Below, one piece after another: positions 23,275 through 28,774 of a DNA stretch of 28,774 nt. The stretch spans positions 1 to 28,774 of the forward strand of contig CAYGVS010000012.1 of assembly GCA_964353635.1 (NCBI GenBank), read 5' to 3'. The notes below the pieces were generated by a model. It had not been told where the DNA came from, searched no databases, and saw only the letters and a list, made by a program, of their open reading frames with translations. Numbering within the stretch: the stretch's first letter is position 1; each line of letters starts with the position of its first letter. Source of the DNA: JAPLVB01 sp964353635 (GTDB lineage: Archaea > Aenigmatarchaeota > Aenigmatarchaeia > QMZP01). The position numbers and the translations under genes were made by a program.

Positions 23275-24570
23275 TTACTTCTTCCTGATCTCTTCCAGGA
23301 CTTCCTTCGCCCTGTCCACCCGGATCTTCTTCTCTTCCACTATCTTAGAGGCCACCAGTTCCACTTCATTTCCTGTGGCCCCTGCCATGACAGCTATGTT
23401 GCGGGCATGTAATCGCATATGACCTCGCTGGATTCCTTCTGTTGCCAGTGCCCTCAAGGCTGCGAAATTCTGCGCAAGGCCCACGGAAGCTATCACCTCA
23501 GAAAGTTCCTTTGCTGTCTTCACTCCAAGAATCTTGACAGCAACTCTGGCTATGGGGTGTGTTTTGGTGGCGCCTCCGACAAGCCCCACTGCCATTGGGA
23601 TTTCTATCTCTCCCACAAGGTTCCCGTCCTTGTCCTTTGAATATTTTGTGAGGGATGTGTATCTTCCCCTGATGGAAGCATATGTATGTGCGCCTGCCTC
23701 TATGGCCCTCCAGTCGTTCCCAGTGGCCACCACGACCGCATCAATCCCGTTCATTATCCCCTTGTTGTGGGTGGATGCCCTGTACGGATCTGAGAACGCG
23801 AATGCCCACGCCTCTATTATGCCGTTGACGATGTCCTCTCCTTTGAACGATCCCTTGGAGGCCTTTTCCAGGACCTCTTTTTTCCATATGGCTTTAGCAC
23901 GAGCGAGCCTTCTGTCAGCAAGATTGGATATTATCTTAAGCCTGGATTTGCCTCCAGATATATCCTCGAGCATGGGAGCAAGCGTCTCAGCAAGCGTATT
24001 CACAGCATTGGCTCCCATGGCATCCCTACAGTCCACCAGAATGTGCACTATCACCATCTTCCCTACCGGGGTGGAAATCACCCTAGCCTCTATGCCTTTC
24101 ATTCCTCCGCCGAATTTCACAAGGACGCACGGGTCAATAGTATTGGCATAATTTATCAGCTCCTGCTTTTTTGCGATTATGTCCCTGGCCGCCTTCTCTG
24201 GGTTCTTAACGCCTACAAGCTGGACTTGGCCTATCATAATGGGCTCATCAGAGCTTGCTGTAAAGCCTCCTCCGGGCCTCGCGAGCTTTGCCGCATAGGA
24301 AGCGGCTGCGACCACAGAAGGCTCCTCTATCACCATCGGTATGAGGTAATCCTTCCCATTAATCAGGAAATTGGTAGCTATGCCCATGGGAAGCTCAGTG
24401 GTTCCCACAACATTCTCTATCATCATGTCTGCTGTCTTTCCGTCCAGGGCTCCTGTCTTCTCAAGGAGCTTGGCTTCCTCTCCTGTTAGGTCTGCAAACC
24501 TCTTCACGATTTCGAGCCTTTTCTTGGCTGGGAGCTTGTGAAACCCAGAGATGTCGCTTTTCCTTTCCAT
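23275..24570 (-). CDS. mvaA: Hydroxymethylglutaryl-CoA reductase, class II type (431 aa)
   Basis: Reduces HMG-CoA to mevalonate, the committed step to archaeal isoprenoid lipids (or the reverse, in degradative enzymes). Length and motifs match class II enzymes such as that of Pseudomonas mevalonii: ENVVG (52-56), catalytic Glu in VIEEPSVVAAAS (E83), RDAMGAN dinucleotide-binding region (182-188), catalytic K270 in THNKGIMNGID, D286 in VATGNDWRA, and catalytic H384 in GHMRLHARNIA. All catalytic residues are present. Class II occurs in some archaea (for example Archaeoglobus), whereas many others use class I. ATG 24570 lies about 26 nt from a box A, so the mRNA is probably leaderless. It converges with the coiled-coil operon 17 nt away. 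Cofactor preference cannot be read safely. Confidence 0.97.
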   Translation of the reverse strand: MERKSDISGFHKLPAKKRLEIVKRFADLTGEEAKLLEKTGALDGKTADMMIENVVGTTELPMGIATNFLINGKDYLIPMVIEEPSVVAAASYAAKLARPGGGFTASSDEPIMIGQVQLVGVKNPEKAARDIIAKKQELINYANTIDPCVLVKFGGGMKGIEARVISTPVGKMVIVHILVDCRDAMGANAVNTLAETLAPMLEDISGGKSRLKIISNLADRRLARAKAIWKKEVLEKASKGSFKGEDIVNGIIEAWAFAFSDPYRASTHNKGIMNGIDAVVVATGNDWRAIEAGAHTYASIRGRYTSLTKYSKDKDGNLVGEIEIPMAVGLVGGATKTHPIARVAVKILGVKTAKELSEVIASVGLAQNFAALRALATEGIQRGHMRLHARNIAVMAGATGNEVELVASKIVEEKKIRVDRAKEVLEEIRKK

Positions 24571-24592
24571 GGGAATAATATTGGCTGCAAGG

Positions 24593-24600
24593 TTTTAAAT
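24593..24600 (-). promoter_or_regulatory. Box A for the HMG-CoA reductase gene
   Basis: ATTTAAAA on the minus strand is centred about 26 nt before the ATG at 24570; no ribosome site between, so a leaderless transcript is predicted. Confidence 0.6.
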
Positions 24601-24603
24601 GCC

Positions 24604-24810
24604 TCAGAAAAGCCTTTCGTATTTCTTTATTACCATTGCAACCTCAAGGCATTGTGGACATATTCCGCTACTGTCCTCGCATGAAGGGTACTCTCTCTTA
24701 AAGCTATGCTGAGAAATAATCCTGTTGCCTGCGTACTCCACTCCTATGCAGAAGCCTTTTCTTGTTAGAGGCTCCTTTTCAGTAACTGGAGAGCAAGGAG
24801 TTGTATTCAT
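24604..24810 (-). CDS. Small Cys-containing protein, possible zinc-binding (68 aa)
   Basis: Not recognised. Five cysteines (C6, C21, C44, C51, C54), including a CPQC pair and YPSCEDSSGICPQC, which could hold a metal. The C-terminal helix LEVAMVIKKYERLF looks amphipathic. Start ATG 24810 lies about 29 nt from the TATA element at 24835-24843, which it shares with the divergent dph2 gene. The HMG-CoA reductase promoter lies just after its stop. The codon use fits neighbours. Hypothetical. Confidence 0.65.
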   Translation of the reverse strand: MNTTPCSPVTEKEPLTRKGFCIGVEYAGNRIISQHSFKREYPSCEDSSGICPQCLEVAMVIKKYERLF

Positions 24811-24834
24811 TTACATAATATTTTAGCTTAGCCC

Positions 24835-24843
24835 AAATATAAA
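24835..24843. promoter_or_regulatory. Single central TATA element serving two divergent leaderless genes
   Basis: AAATATAAA lies almost midway in a 55-nt gap: its centre is 29 nt from the ATG of the small Cys protein (24810) and 27 nt from the ATG of dph2 (24866). Both distances fit archaeal transcription starts at the start codon. Confidence 0.55.
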
Positions 24844-24865
24844 GCCTCTTGCCAACTATTTCCAT

Positions 24866-25798
24866 ATGCCCGATTGCGAAAACCTCGTCCATGGGATAAG
24901 GAAGAGGAAGGCCAGGCGGGTTCTTGTGCAGCTTCCTGAAGGCCTCAAGACCCAGACTCTGGAGATAGCGCAAGCTCTGGAGAAATCCGGGGCGGAAATC
25001 CTTCTCTCCATGGAGACCTGCTATGGGGCTTGTGATATCCTGGACAGGGAAGCCAAATCCCTGTCTTGCGATCTTATTGTGCATATGGGCCACTCCGAGA
25101 TGCTTGGAAAAACACAGGTCCCTGTGATTTATGAGGAATTCCGCATGCAGTTCGACCCTGTCCCTCTTCTGGAAAAAAATCTCAAGAGCCTCGAACCATA
25201 TAGGAAAATCTGCCTTCTTACCACACTGCAGTTCCTGGACTCTCTAGAGCCAGCGAAAAAATTCCTCGAATCCAAAGGCAAGGCCGTCCTTATAGGCAAG
25301 CCCAAGATAGCCAAATATCCAGGCCAGGTCGTGGGCTGTGACCACTCAGCCGCTAAGGCTTGCGAACACGAGGCAGACTGCTTCCTTTTCCTTGGCTCTG
25401 GTAAGTTCCACCCTCTTGGGATAGCACAAAACGTGGAGAAGCCTGTACTGTTCCTGGATTTCGAGTCAGGAAAGTTAGAGAACCTGGAAAAGGAGAAATT
25501 CAGGCTCCTTAAAATCCGGGCAGCCAGCCTGGAGAAGGCCCGGGATTCCCGCAATTTCGGGATTCTCTTATCCACAAAGCAGGGGCAGGGCTCGCTCGCT
25601 CTTGCGGAAAACGCAAAGCAAGGGCTAGAGAAAAAAGGCCGGAAAGCATGGATTTTGGTGGCGGGGGAGTTCACTCCTGAAAAATTGCTTGGCTTAAAGA
25701 TAGACTGTTTAGTGGACTGTGCATGCCCTCGCCTGGCTGAGGACACCTCACTATTCAAGAAGCCTATAATAAGGCCTGAGGATATTGAAAAAATCTAA
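24866..25798 (+). CDS. dph2: Diphthamide synthase, Dph2/Dph1 type radical SAM enzyme (310 aa)
   Basis: Transfers the 3-amino-3-carboxypropyl group of S-adenosylmethionine to a histidine of elongation factor 2, the first step to diphthamide. It uses a noncanonical radical SAM cluster held by three cysteines from three domains, as known for Pyrococcus horikoshii Dph2. Candidates here are C56 in ETCYGACDI, C158 in VVGCDHS, and C285 or C287 in DCACPRLAED. The N-terminal ARRVLVQLPEGLK is family-typical. Length is slightly under the usual 330-340 residues. The ATG lies about 27 nt from a TATA element, so it is probably leaderless. Found in archaea and eukaryotes, it supports the archaeal assignment. 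Confidence 0.95.
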   Translation: MPDCENLVHGIRKRKARRVLVQLPEGLKTQTLEIAQALEKSGAEILLSMETCYGACDILDREAKSLSCDLIVHMGHSEMLGKTQVPVIYEEFRMQFDPVPLLEKNLKSLEPYRKICLLTTLQFLDSLEPAKKFLESKGKAVLIGKPKIAKYPGQVVGCDHSAAKACEHEADCFLFLGSGKFHPLGIAQNVEKPVLFLDFESGKLENLEKEKFRLLKIRAASLEKARDSRNFGILLSTKQGQGSLALAENAKQGLEKKGRKAWILVAGEFTPEKLLGLKIDCLVDCACPRLAEDTSLFKKPIIRPEDIEKI

Positions 25799-25812
25799 GC
25801 CTGCACAATCTT

Positions 25813-26130
25813 CTACTGTTTCTGCACAGATTGCTGAGTGGCAATCGGCCTCTGCGTCTGCATTATCTCGTCAGGGGTGCTGTCCATCATGGCCTTTATC
25901 TCCGCGAGGTCTATCTCTATCTCCCGTGCCAGGCGGCTCCTGTCCAGCCTCGTTATCTTCTGCTCCTCCAGGGTGCGGAGCTTCTGCTCTATCATGTCCA
26001 GCTTTTCCAGCGCAGTCTTCTTCACAAGGCCCTTCTTCTTCAGGCTCTTCTCGCGTAGCCTGTCCCAACGTTTCCTGAGCTTCCTTATCTTCCTCGGCCA
26101 ACCAAAAATGAATCCAAGCATATCATTCAC
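25813..26130 (-). CDS. Small basic coiled-coil protein (105 aa)
   Basis: Not recognised. It starts with a short hydrophobic patch (MLGFIFGWPRK), then a very basic helix (IRKLRKRWDRLREKSLKKKG), a heptad coiled coil (LEKLDMIEQKLRTLEEQKI) and a polar Gln-rich tail. A GTG at 26130 overlaps the stop of the PorC-like gene by 4 nt (GTGA); an ATG at 26121 is the alternative start. No clear Shine-Dalgarno site. Operon position suggests co-expression with the oxidoreductase subunit, but the sequence gives no functional link. Confidence 0.7.
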   Translation of the reverse strand: MNDMLGFIFGWPRKIRKLRKRWDRLREKSLKKKGLVKKTALEKLDMIEQKLRTLEEQKITRLDRSRLAREIEIDLAEIKAMMDSTPDEIMQTQRPIATQQSVQKQ

Positions 26131-26756
26131 TTTGAAGTTCGCTTAACTGACTGGTATGAGATTGGAGGTGGCGAAGCCGCCTTCTGTCCATCGAGCATAT
26201 TATAACATTGTTCACACGCCTTGATATTCCCCTCTATGGCCTCTGGATGGCTTCCAGCCATCTCTTCCCTGACAGCCTGCTTGAGGTTTTCAAGCGGGAG
26301 GAGCCCTGTGATCTTGAGGAAGGCCCCGAGTATGGCTATGTTTGGGATTGGTCTCCCTATGGTGTCCATTGCCACTTTTGTCGCATCCAAAAAAACCGCA
26401 TTGGGGAATTGCTTGAGAGGTTTATCCGAGTTGACAACGACCTTCCCTTTCTCCTTCAGCCCTTTGAGGCATTCAGCGCTATCCAGCGTGCGGTCCAGCA
26501 CGATAACGTAATCTGGGCTGAAAATGTAGCCTCTTGTGAGTATGCCCTCGCTGGAAAGACGGCAAAAAGAAGCGACAGGTGCGCCCCTTCTCTCAGCGCC
26601 ATACATCGCAAAGTCCTGCGTCTTCATGCCCGAAAGGAATCCTGCCCTTCCAAGCACGTGCGCGGCCATCCTTACGCCTTCTCCCCCGCGGCCATGTATC
26701 CTTATTTCGCATAGCTGCAAAATACCACCATCGTGATATTTATATGGGTTAGCCAT
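26127..26756 (-). CDS. porC: Pyruvate/2-oxoacid:ferredoxin oxidoreductase gamma subunit (209 aa)
   Basis: Gamma (domain III) subunit of the CoA-dependent 2-oxoacid:ferredoxin oxidoreductases. Motifs: EIRIHGRGGEGVRMAAHVL at the N-terminus, YGAERRGAPVASFCR, then VIVLDRTL and the Pro/Ile-rich PIPNIAILGAFLKITGLLP. With alpha, beta and delta subunits it would oxidise pyruvate or a related acid to acyl-CoA. None of these partners is in the window. ATG 26756 adds a 13-residue lead not usual for the family; TTG 26720, with GGTGG 4 nt upstream, would start near the conserved EIRIHGRGG, and a TATA-like ATATTTATAT lies inside the extra lead. The specific 2-oxoacid is uncertain. Confidence 0.92.
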   Translation of the reverse strand: MANPYKYHDGGILQLCEIRIHGRGGEGVRMAAHVLGRAGFLSGMKTQDFAMYGAERRGAPVASFCRLSSEGILTRGYIFSPDYVIVLDRTLDSAECLKGLKEKGKVVVNSDKPLKQFPNAVFLDATKVAMDTIGRPIPNIAILGAFLKITGLLPLENLKQAVREEMAGSHPEAIEGNIKACEQCYNMLDGQKAASPPPISYQSVKRTSK

Positions 26757-26757
26757 C

Positions 26758-26766
26758 TTATATTAT
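26758..26766 (+). promoter_or_regulatory. Box A for the DUF362/ferredoxin gene
   Basis: TTATATTAT is centred 29 nt before the ATG at 26791. Unlike most promoters here, the start also has a good GAGGTGAT ribosome site 4 nt upstream, so a short leader is likely. Confidence 0.5.
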
Positions 26767-26790
26767 CTGATTTGAAAACGAGGTGATGTT

Positions 26791-27705
26791 ATGCTTTACC
26801 AGAAGATTTCAGATGTCCCGATACCAAGACTGCAGGGAAGGGTTGCGGTGAAGGTGCACATGGGAGAGAAGGGAAACAAGACCCACATCTCACCGGAGGA
26901 TGTCAGGTTTGTCCTGGACAAGCTCAAGGGGGATGGATGCAAGCCTTTCCTTGTTGACACCACATGCCTTTACACAGGCCCGCGCGAGACCCCGGAAGGC
27001 TATATGAAGGTGGCTAAGGAGAACGGCTTCGGCGGGTTTCCTGTTGTCATTGCCAGGGATGAGGATTATGTGGAGAAAGCAGGCTTCCAGATTGCCAAGA
27101 CTGTGCTGGATGCTGACTCCCTTATGGTGCTGAGCCACGGAAAAGGCCATGGTATAACAGCATACGGCGGCGCGATAAAGAACCTGGGCATGGGTTGTGT
27201 GAACAAGGAATCCAAGAGCCAGATACACAGCCCAACCAAACCTGTCCATGACCCAAAGAGATGCAAGAGGTGCAAAGCATGCGAGAACGTCTGCCCCTGC
27301 ACAGCCATCAAGGTCTCGGATGATAATTTCGTCCTCCAGGAGAAGAAGTGCTCAGGTTGCACCCGCTGCGTGCAGGTGTGTATGACAGGAGCCCTGAATA
27401 ACAGGCCTGAAGGCCTGGAGAAGTCATTCAGACTTTTTTCAGAGGCAGCGAAGCAGGTTATAGACTCATTTCCAAAAGAGAATGTAGCCTACATAACTGC
27501 CCTGAAGAACATAACCGAGTTCTGCGACTGCAGGTCAAACCCAGGGAGGATTGTGTGCCCGGATATTGGATATCTCTCAGGAAAGACTGCACTGGGGATA
27601 GATGTGGAGGCAATCAGCCTCATCAGGCAGAAAAACCCGAAGGCCCTGAACTTCCAGATGTGGGATATGTTCGAGAAAGAAGCAAAGAAGGTTTTCGAGG
27701 ACTGA
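26791..27705 (+). CDS. DUF362 protein with two ferredoxin-type 4Fe-4S clusters (304 aa)
   Basis: The N-terminal two-thirds belongs to the DUF362 family: VAVKVHMGEKGNKTHISPED at 18-37, FLVDTTCLYTGPRETPEGY, LSHGKGHGITAYGGAIKNLG. Near residues 159-206 are two classical 4Fe-4S motifs, CKRCKACENVCP and CSGCTRCVQVC, as in 2[4Fe-4S] ferredoxins. The C-terminal part adds cysteines (EFCDCRSNPGRIVCPDIG). DUF362 ferredoxin proteins are widespread in anaerobes, but their reaction is not established; an electron-transfer role is likely. It is divergent from the PorC-like subunit, 34 nt away, which may supply or accept electrons through ferredoxin. The start has a box A and a GAGGTGAT ribosome site. Confidence 0.93.
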   Translation: MLYQKISDVPIPRLQGRVAVKVHMGEKGNKTHISPEDVRFVLDKLKGDGCKPFLVDTTCLYTGPRETPEGYMKVAKENGFGGFPVVIARDEDYVEKAGFQIAKTVLDADSLMVLSHGKGHGITAYGGAIKNLGMGCVNKESKSQIHSPTKPVHDPKRCKRCKACENVCPCTAIKVSDDNFVLQEKKCSGCTRCVQVCMTGALNNRPEGLEKSFRLFSEAAKQVIDSFPKENVAYITALKNITEFCDCRSNPGRIVCPDIGYLSGKTALGIDVEAISLIRQKNPKALNFQMWDMFEKEAKKVFED

Positions 27706-27716
27706 TTTTCCGGAAA

Positions 27717-28055
27717 TTATCCCGCTGTCCTGTTTATTAAATCTGCCAGGATTCTCTCGATGTCAAAGCCTGCGAGCCCCAGTGAGAGGAAGAGGACCTG
27801 CTTAATCAGGAAGTACGCGAGGATGAATATCGCTATCAGTATGAGCTTCCTTGCCCAGGAGGGCAGCCTTTCCAGTGAAGGAATCCTGCTTGTCAGGAAG
27901 CCGTCAATCTTCCTGTAGAAGGCGTCCCTGAATAGCACCAGAAGGATGAATATTATCCCGAGCAGGGCGAGATATTCAAGAGGGAATCCCATTGAATAGA
28001 AAGCCAGGAGCAGGAGGGGAATCATGGCCAGCCTGAATGCTTTTCTCGTTTCCAT
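27717..28055 (-). CDS. Small integral membrane protein (112 aa)
   Basis: Not recognised. Three or four hydrophobic segments: about 9-24, 26-42 and 69-96 (LILIAIFILAYFLIKQVLFL). The charged region between them (DAFYRKIDGFLTSRIPSLER) is likely cytoplasmic. ATG 28055 starts 12 nt after the stop of the RuBisCO gene, with no strong Shine-Dalgarno site, so it is probably co-transcribed. There is no known requirement for a membrane protein beside RuBisCO; the link may only be operonic. It converges with the DUF362 gene 11 nt away. Confidence 0.75.
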   Translation of the reverse strand: METRKAFRLAMIPLLLLAFYSMGFPLEYLALLGIIFILLVLFRDAFYRKIDGFLTSRIPSLERLPSWARKLILIAIFILAYFLIKQVLFLSLGLAGFDIERILADLINRTAG

Positions 28056-28067
28056 GCTACCAGAACA

Positions 28068-28774
28068 TTATTTCCAGGTTTTGAGCGCCTCTGCAAGCTC
28101 CTTGTGGCTCTTTGCGTACTCTTGAATTGGAATCTTCTGCATGAAAGCATCCGCAGACTGCCTGATGGCGCGGACGCCTGATTCCGGGCCTCCCGGATGG
28201 CCCCATAATCCGCCACCGAAGGTTATAACCATGTCTGTTCCCAGAATCTTCAGGAGGTCAGGAACTAGCATTGGATGCAGGCCACCTGATGCTATTGGCA
28301 TGACTTTTTTCATTCCATAAAAATCTGACTTCAGGAAGCTGTCTATCTGGACAACCTCCTCTTTGGGGCCTTCCATCTTCCCCACCACAGTGCCAGCATG
28401 CAGGGCTGTGACACCACACAGTCTCGCAGCCTTTGCTATTGCAAGCATGGAGATCCCGTGCTTTGGGTTCCTTGTAAAAGCAGCATGCATGGCTCTGTGC
28501 GCATGGATTATCATTCCTAGATTCTGCTCTCTTATGTACTGGAGGCCGCTCCAGCCTGCTGTCATTATATCAATCATTATACATTTTCCTCCATGGTCCT
28601 TCACGAGCTGTGCGCGCTTCAGCATTTCATGAGCAGGAGCGGTTATGTTTGCTGCATAAATTACAGTCCTTCCCTGCTCGCTTTTGATTTTGTCTGCAAC
28701 ACCGAGTATTCTTGGTACTCTGTCCTCGAATTTGTTGAAGCTCATTGAGCAGAGGTTCTCATCATCCTTTGTGT
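28068..28774 (-). CDS. rbcL: RuBisCO large subunit, archaeal form III-like (C-terminal part; gene runs off the window)
   Basis: The frame stays open to the window edge, so the internal ATG at 28745 is not the start. The active-site TKDDEN motif, with the carbamylated Lys and metal ligands, is at the very edge (28755-28772). Then come IIHAHRAMHAAFTR (metal/substrate His), loop 6 VVGKMEGP with the catalytic Lys, IASGGLHP and TFGGGLWGHPGG for phosphate binding. All catalytic residues in the visible part are present, so it should be a true carboxylase rather than a RuBisCO-like protein. Archaeal form III enzymes fix CO2 on ribulose 1,5-bisphosphate made from AMP/nucleosides, giving 3-phosphoglycerate. 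Form III is my reading by sequence character; other pathway genes are outside the window. Confidence 0.95.
   Translation of the reverse strand, partial: TKDDENLCSMSFNKFEDRVPRILGVADKIKSEQGRTVIYAANITAPAHEMLKRAQLVKDHGGKCIMIDIMTAGWSGLQYIREQNLGMIIHAHRAMHAAFTRNPKHGISMLAIAKAARLCGVTALHAGTVVGKMEGPKEEVVQIDSFLKSDFYGMKKVMPIASGGLHPMLVPDLLKILGTDMVITFGGGLWGHPGGPESGVRAIRQSADAFMQKIPIQEYAKSHKELAEALKTWK

Overview
The window is archaeal. Many genes have a TATA-like box A 24-29 nt upstream of the start codon with no room for a leader (leaderless transcripts), while genes inside operons carry GGAGG/GGTGA-type Shine-Dalgarno sites. Gene content agrees: a Dph2-type diphthamide synthase, KaiC/RadA-like ATPases, a UbiA prenyltransferase, a mevalonate-pathway HMG-CoA reductase, a pyruvate:ferredoxin oxidoreductase gamma-like subunit and a form III-like RuBisCO. 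Codon use favours AGG/AGA and ATA. A DPANN-type or euryarchaeal lineage is plausible, but the window has no rRNA or ribosomal marker to decide it. There is one 100-N assembly gap (12494-12593).

Layout. (1) 1-3898: a secreted LamG-like protein (partial) behind a KaiC-like ATPase; a second KaiC-like ATPase translationally coupled to a 112-residue partner; a 37-codon coiled-coil ORF; and a 335-residue protein that looks internally duplicated. (2) 3890-5782: a UbiA prenyltransferase and a radical SAM/SPASM protein in one operon. (3) 5935-13681: a signalling region. It has a lone CheY-like receiver divergent from a Walker-less KaiC-like protein, then a five-gene minus-strand operon in transcription order: second Walker-less KaiC-like protein, PAS histidine kinase, receiver, PAS-only protein, Cache-HAMP histidine kinase. 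Three in-frame tandem DNA duplications (63, 389 and 21 bp) lie in this operon, one of them around the assembly gap. (4) 13823-15394: a MinD-like ATPase and a putative winged-helix protein. (5) 15395-15580: a G/C-tract leader with alternative hairpins ending in T8. (6) 15581-23257: five same-strand, closely spaced genes. Two small single-TM proteins bracket three coiled-coil proteins of 641, 1392 and 355 residues. The largest holds about 13 copies of a roughly 20-residue module, five of them at an exact 47-residue period. I see no ATPase, signal peptide or known domain in these five, and this is the best candidate for an undescribed system. (7) 23275-28774: metabolic and housekeeping genes (HMG-CoA reductase, a small Cys-rich protein, Dph2, a short coiled-coil protein, PorC-like subunit, a DUF362/ferredoxin protein, a membrane protein and the C-terminal half of RuBisCO).

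How they may work together. The two kinases, two receivers, PAS-only protein and four KaiC-family proteins suggest a sensory network in which KaiC-like NTPases and their Walker-less relatives act with two-component partners. The MinD-like ATPase lies just before the coiled-coil operon on the opposite strand; a role in positioning a membrane-tethered coiled-coil structure is speculative. The right end supports isoprenoid lipid synthesis, ferredoxin-linked carbon metabolism and RuBisCO-type nucleotide salvage.
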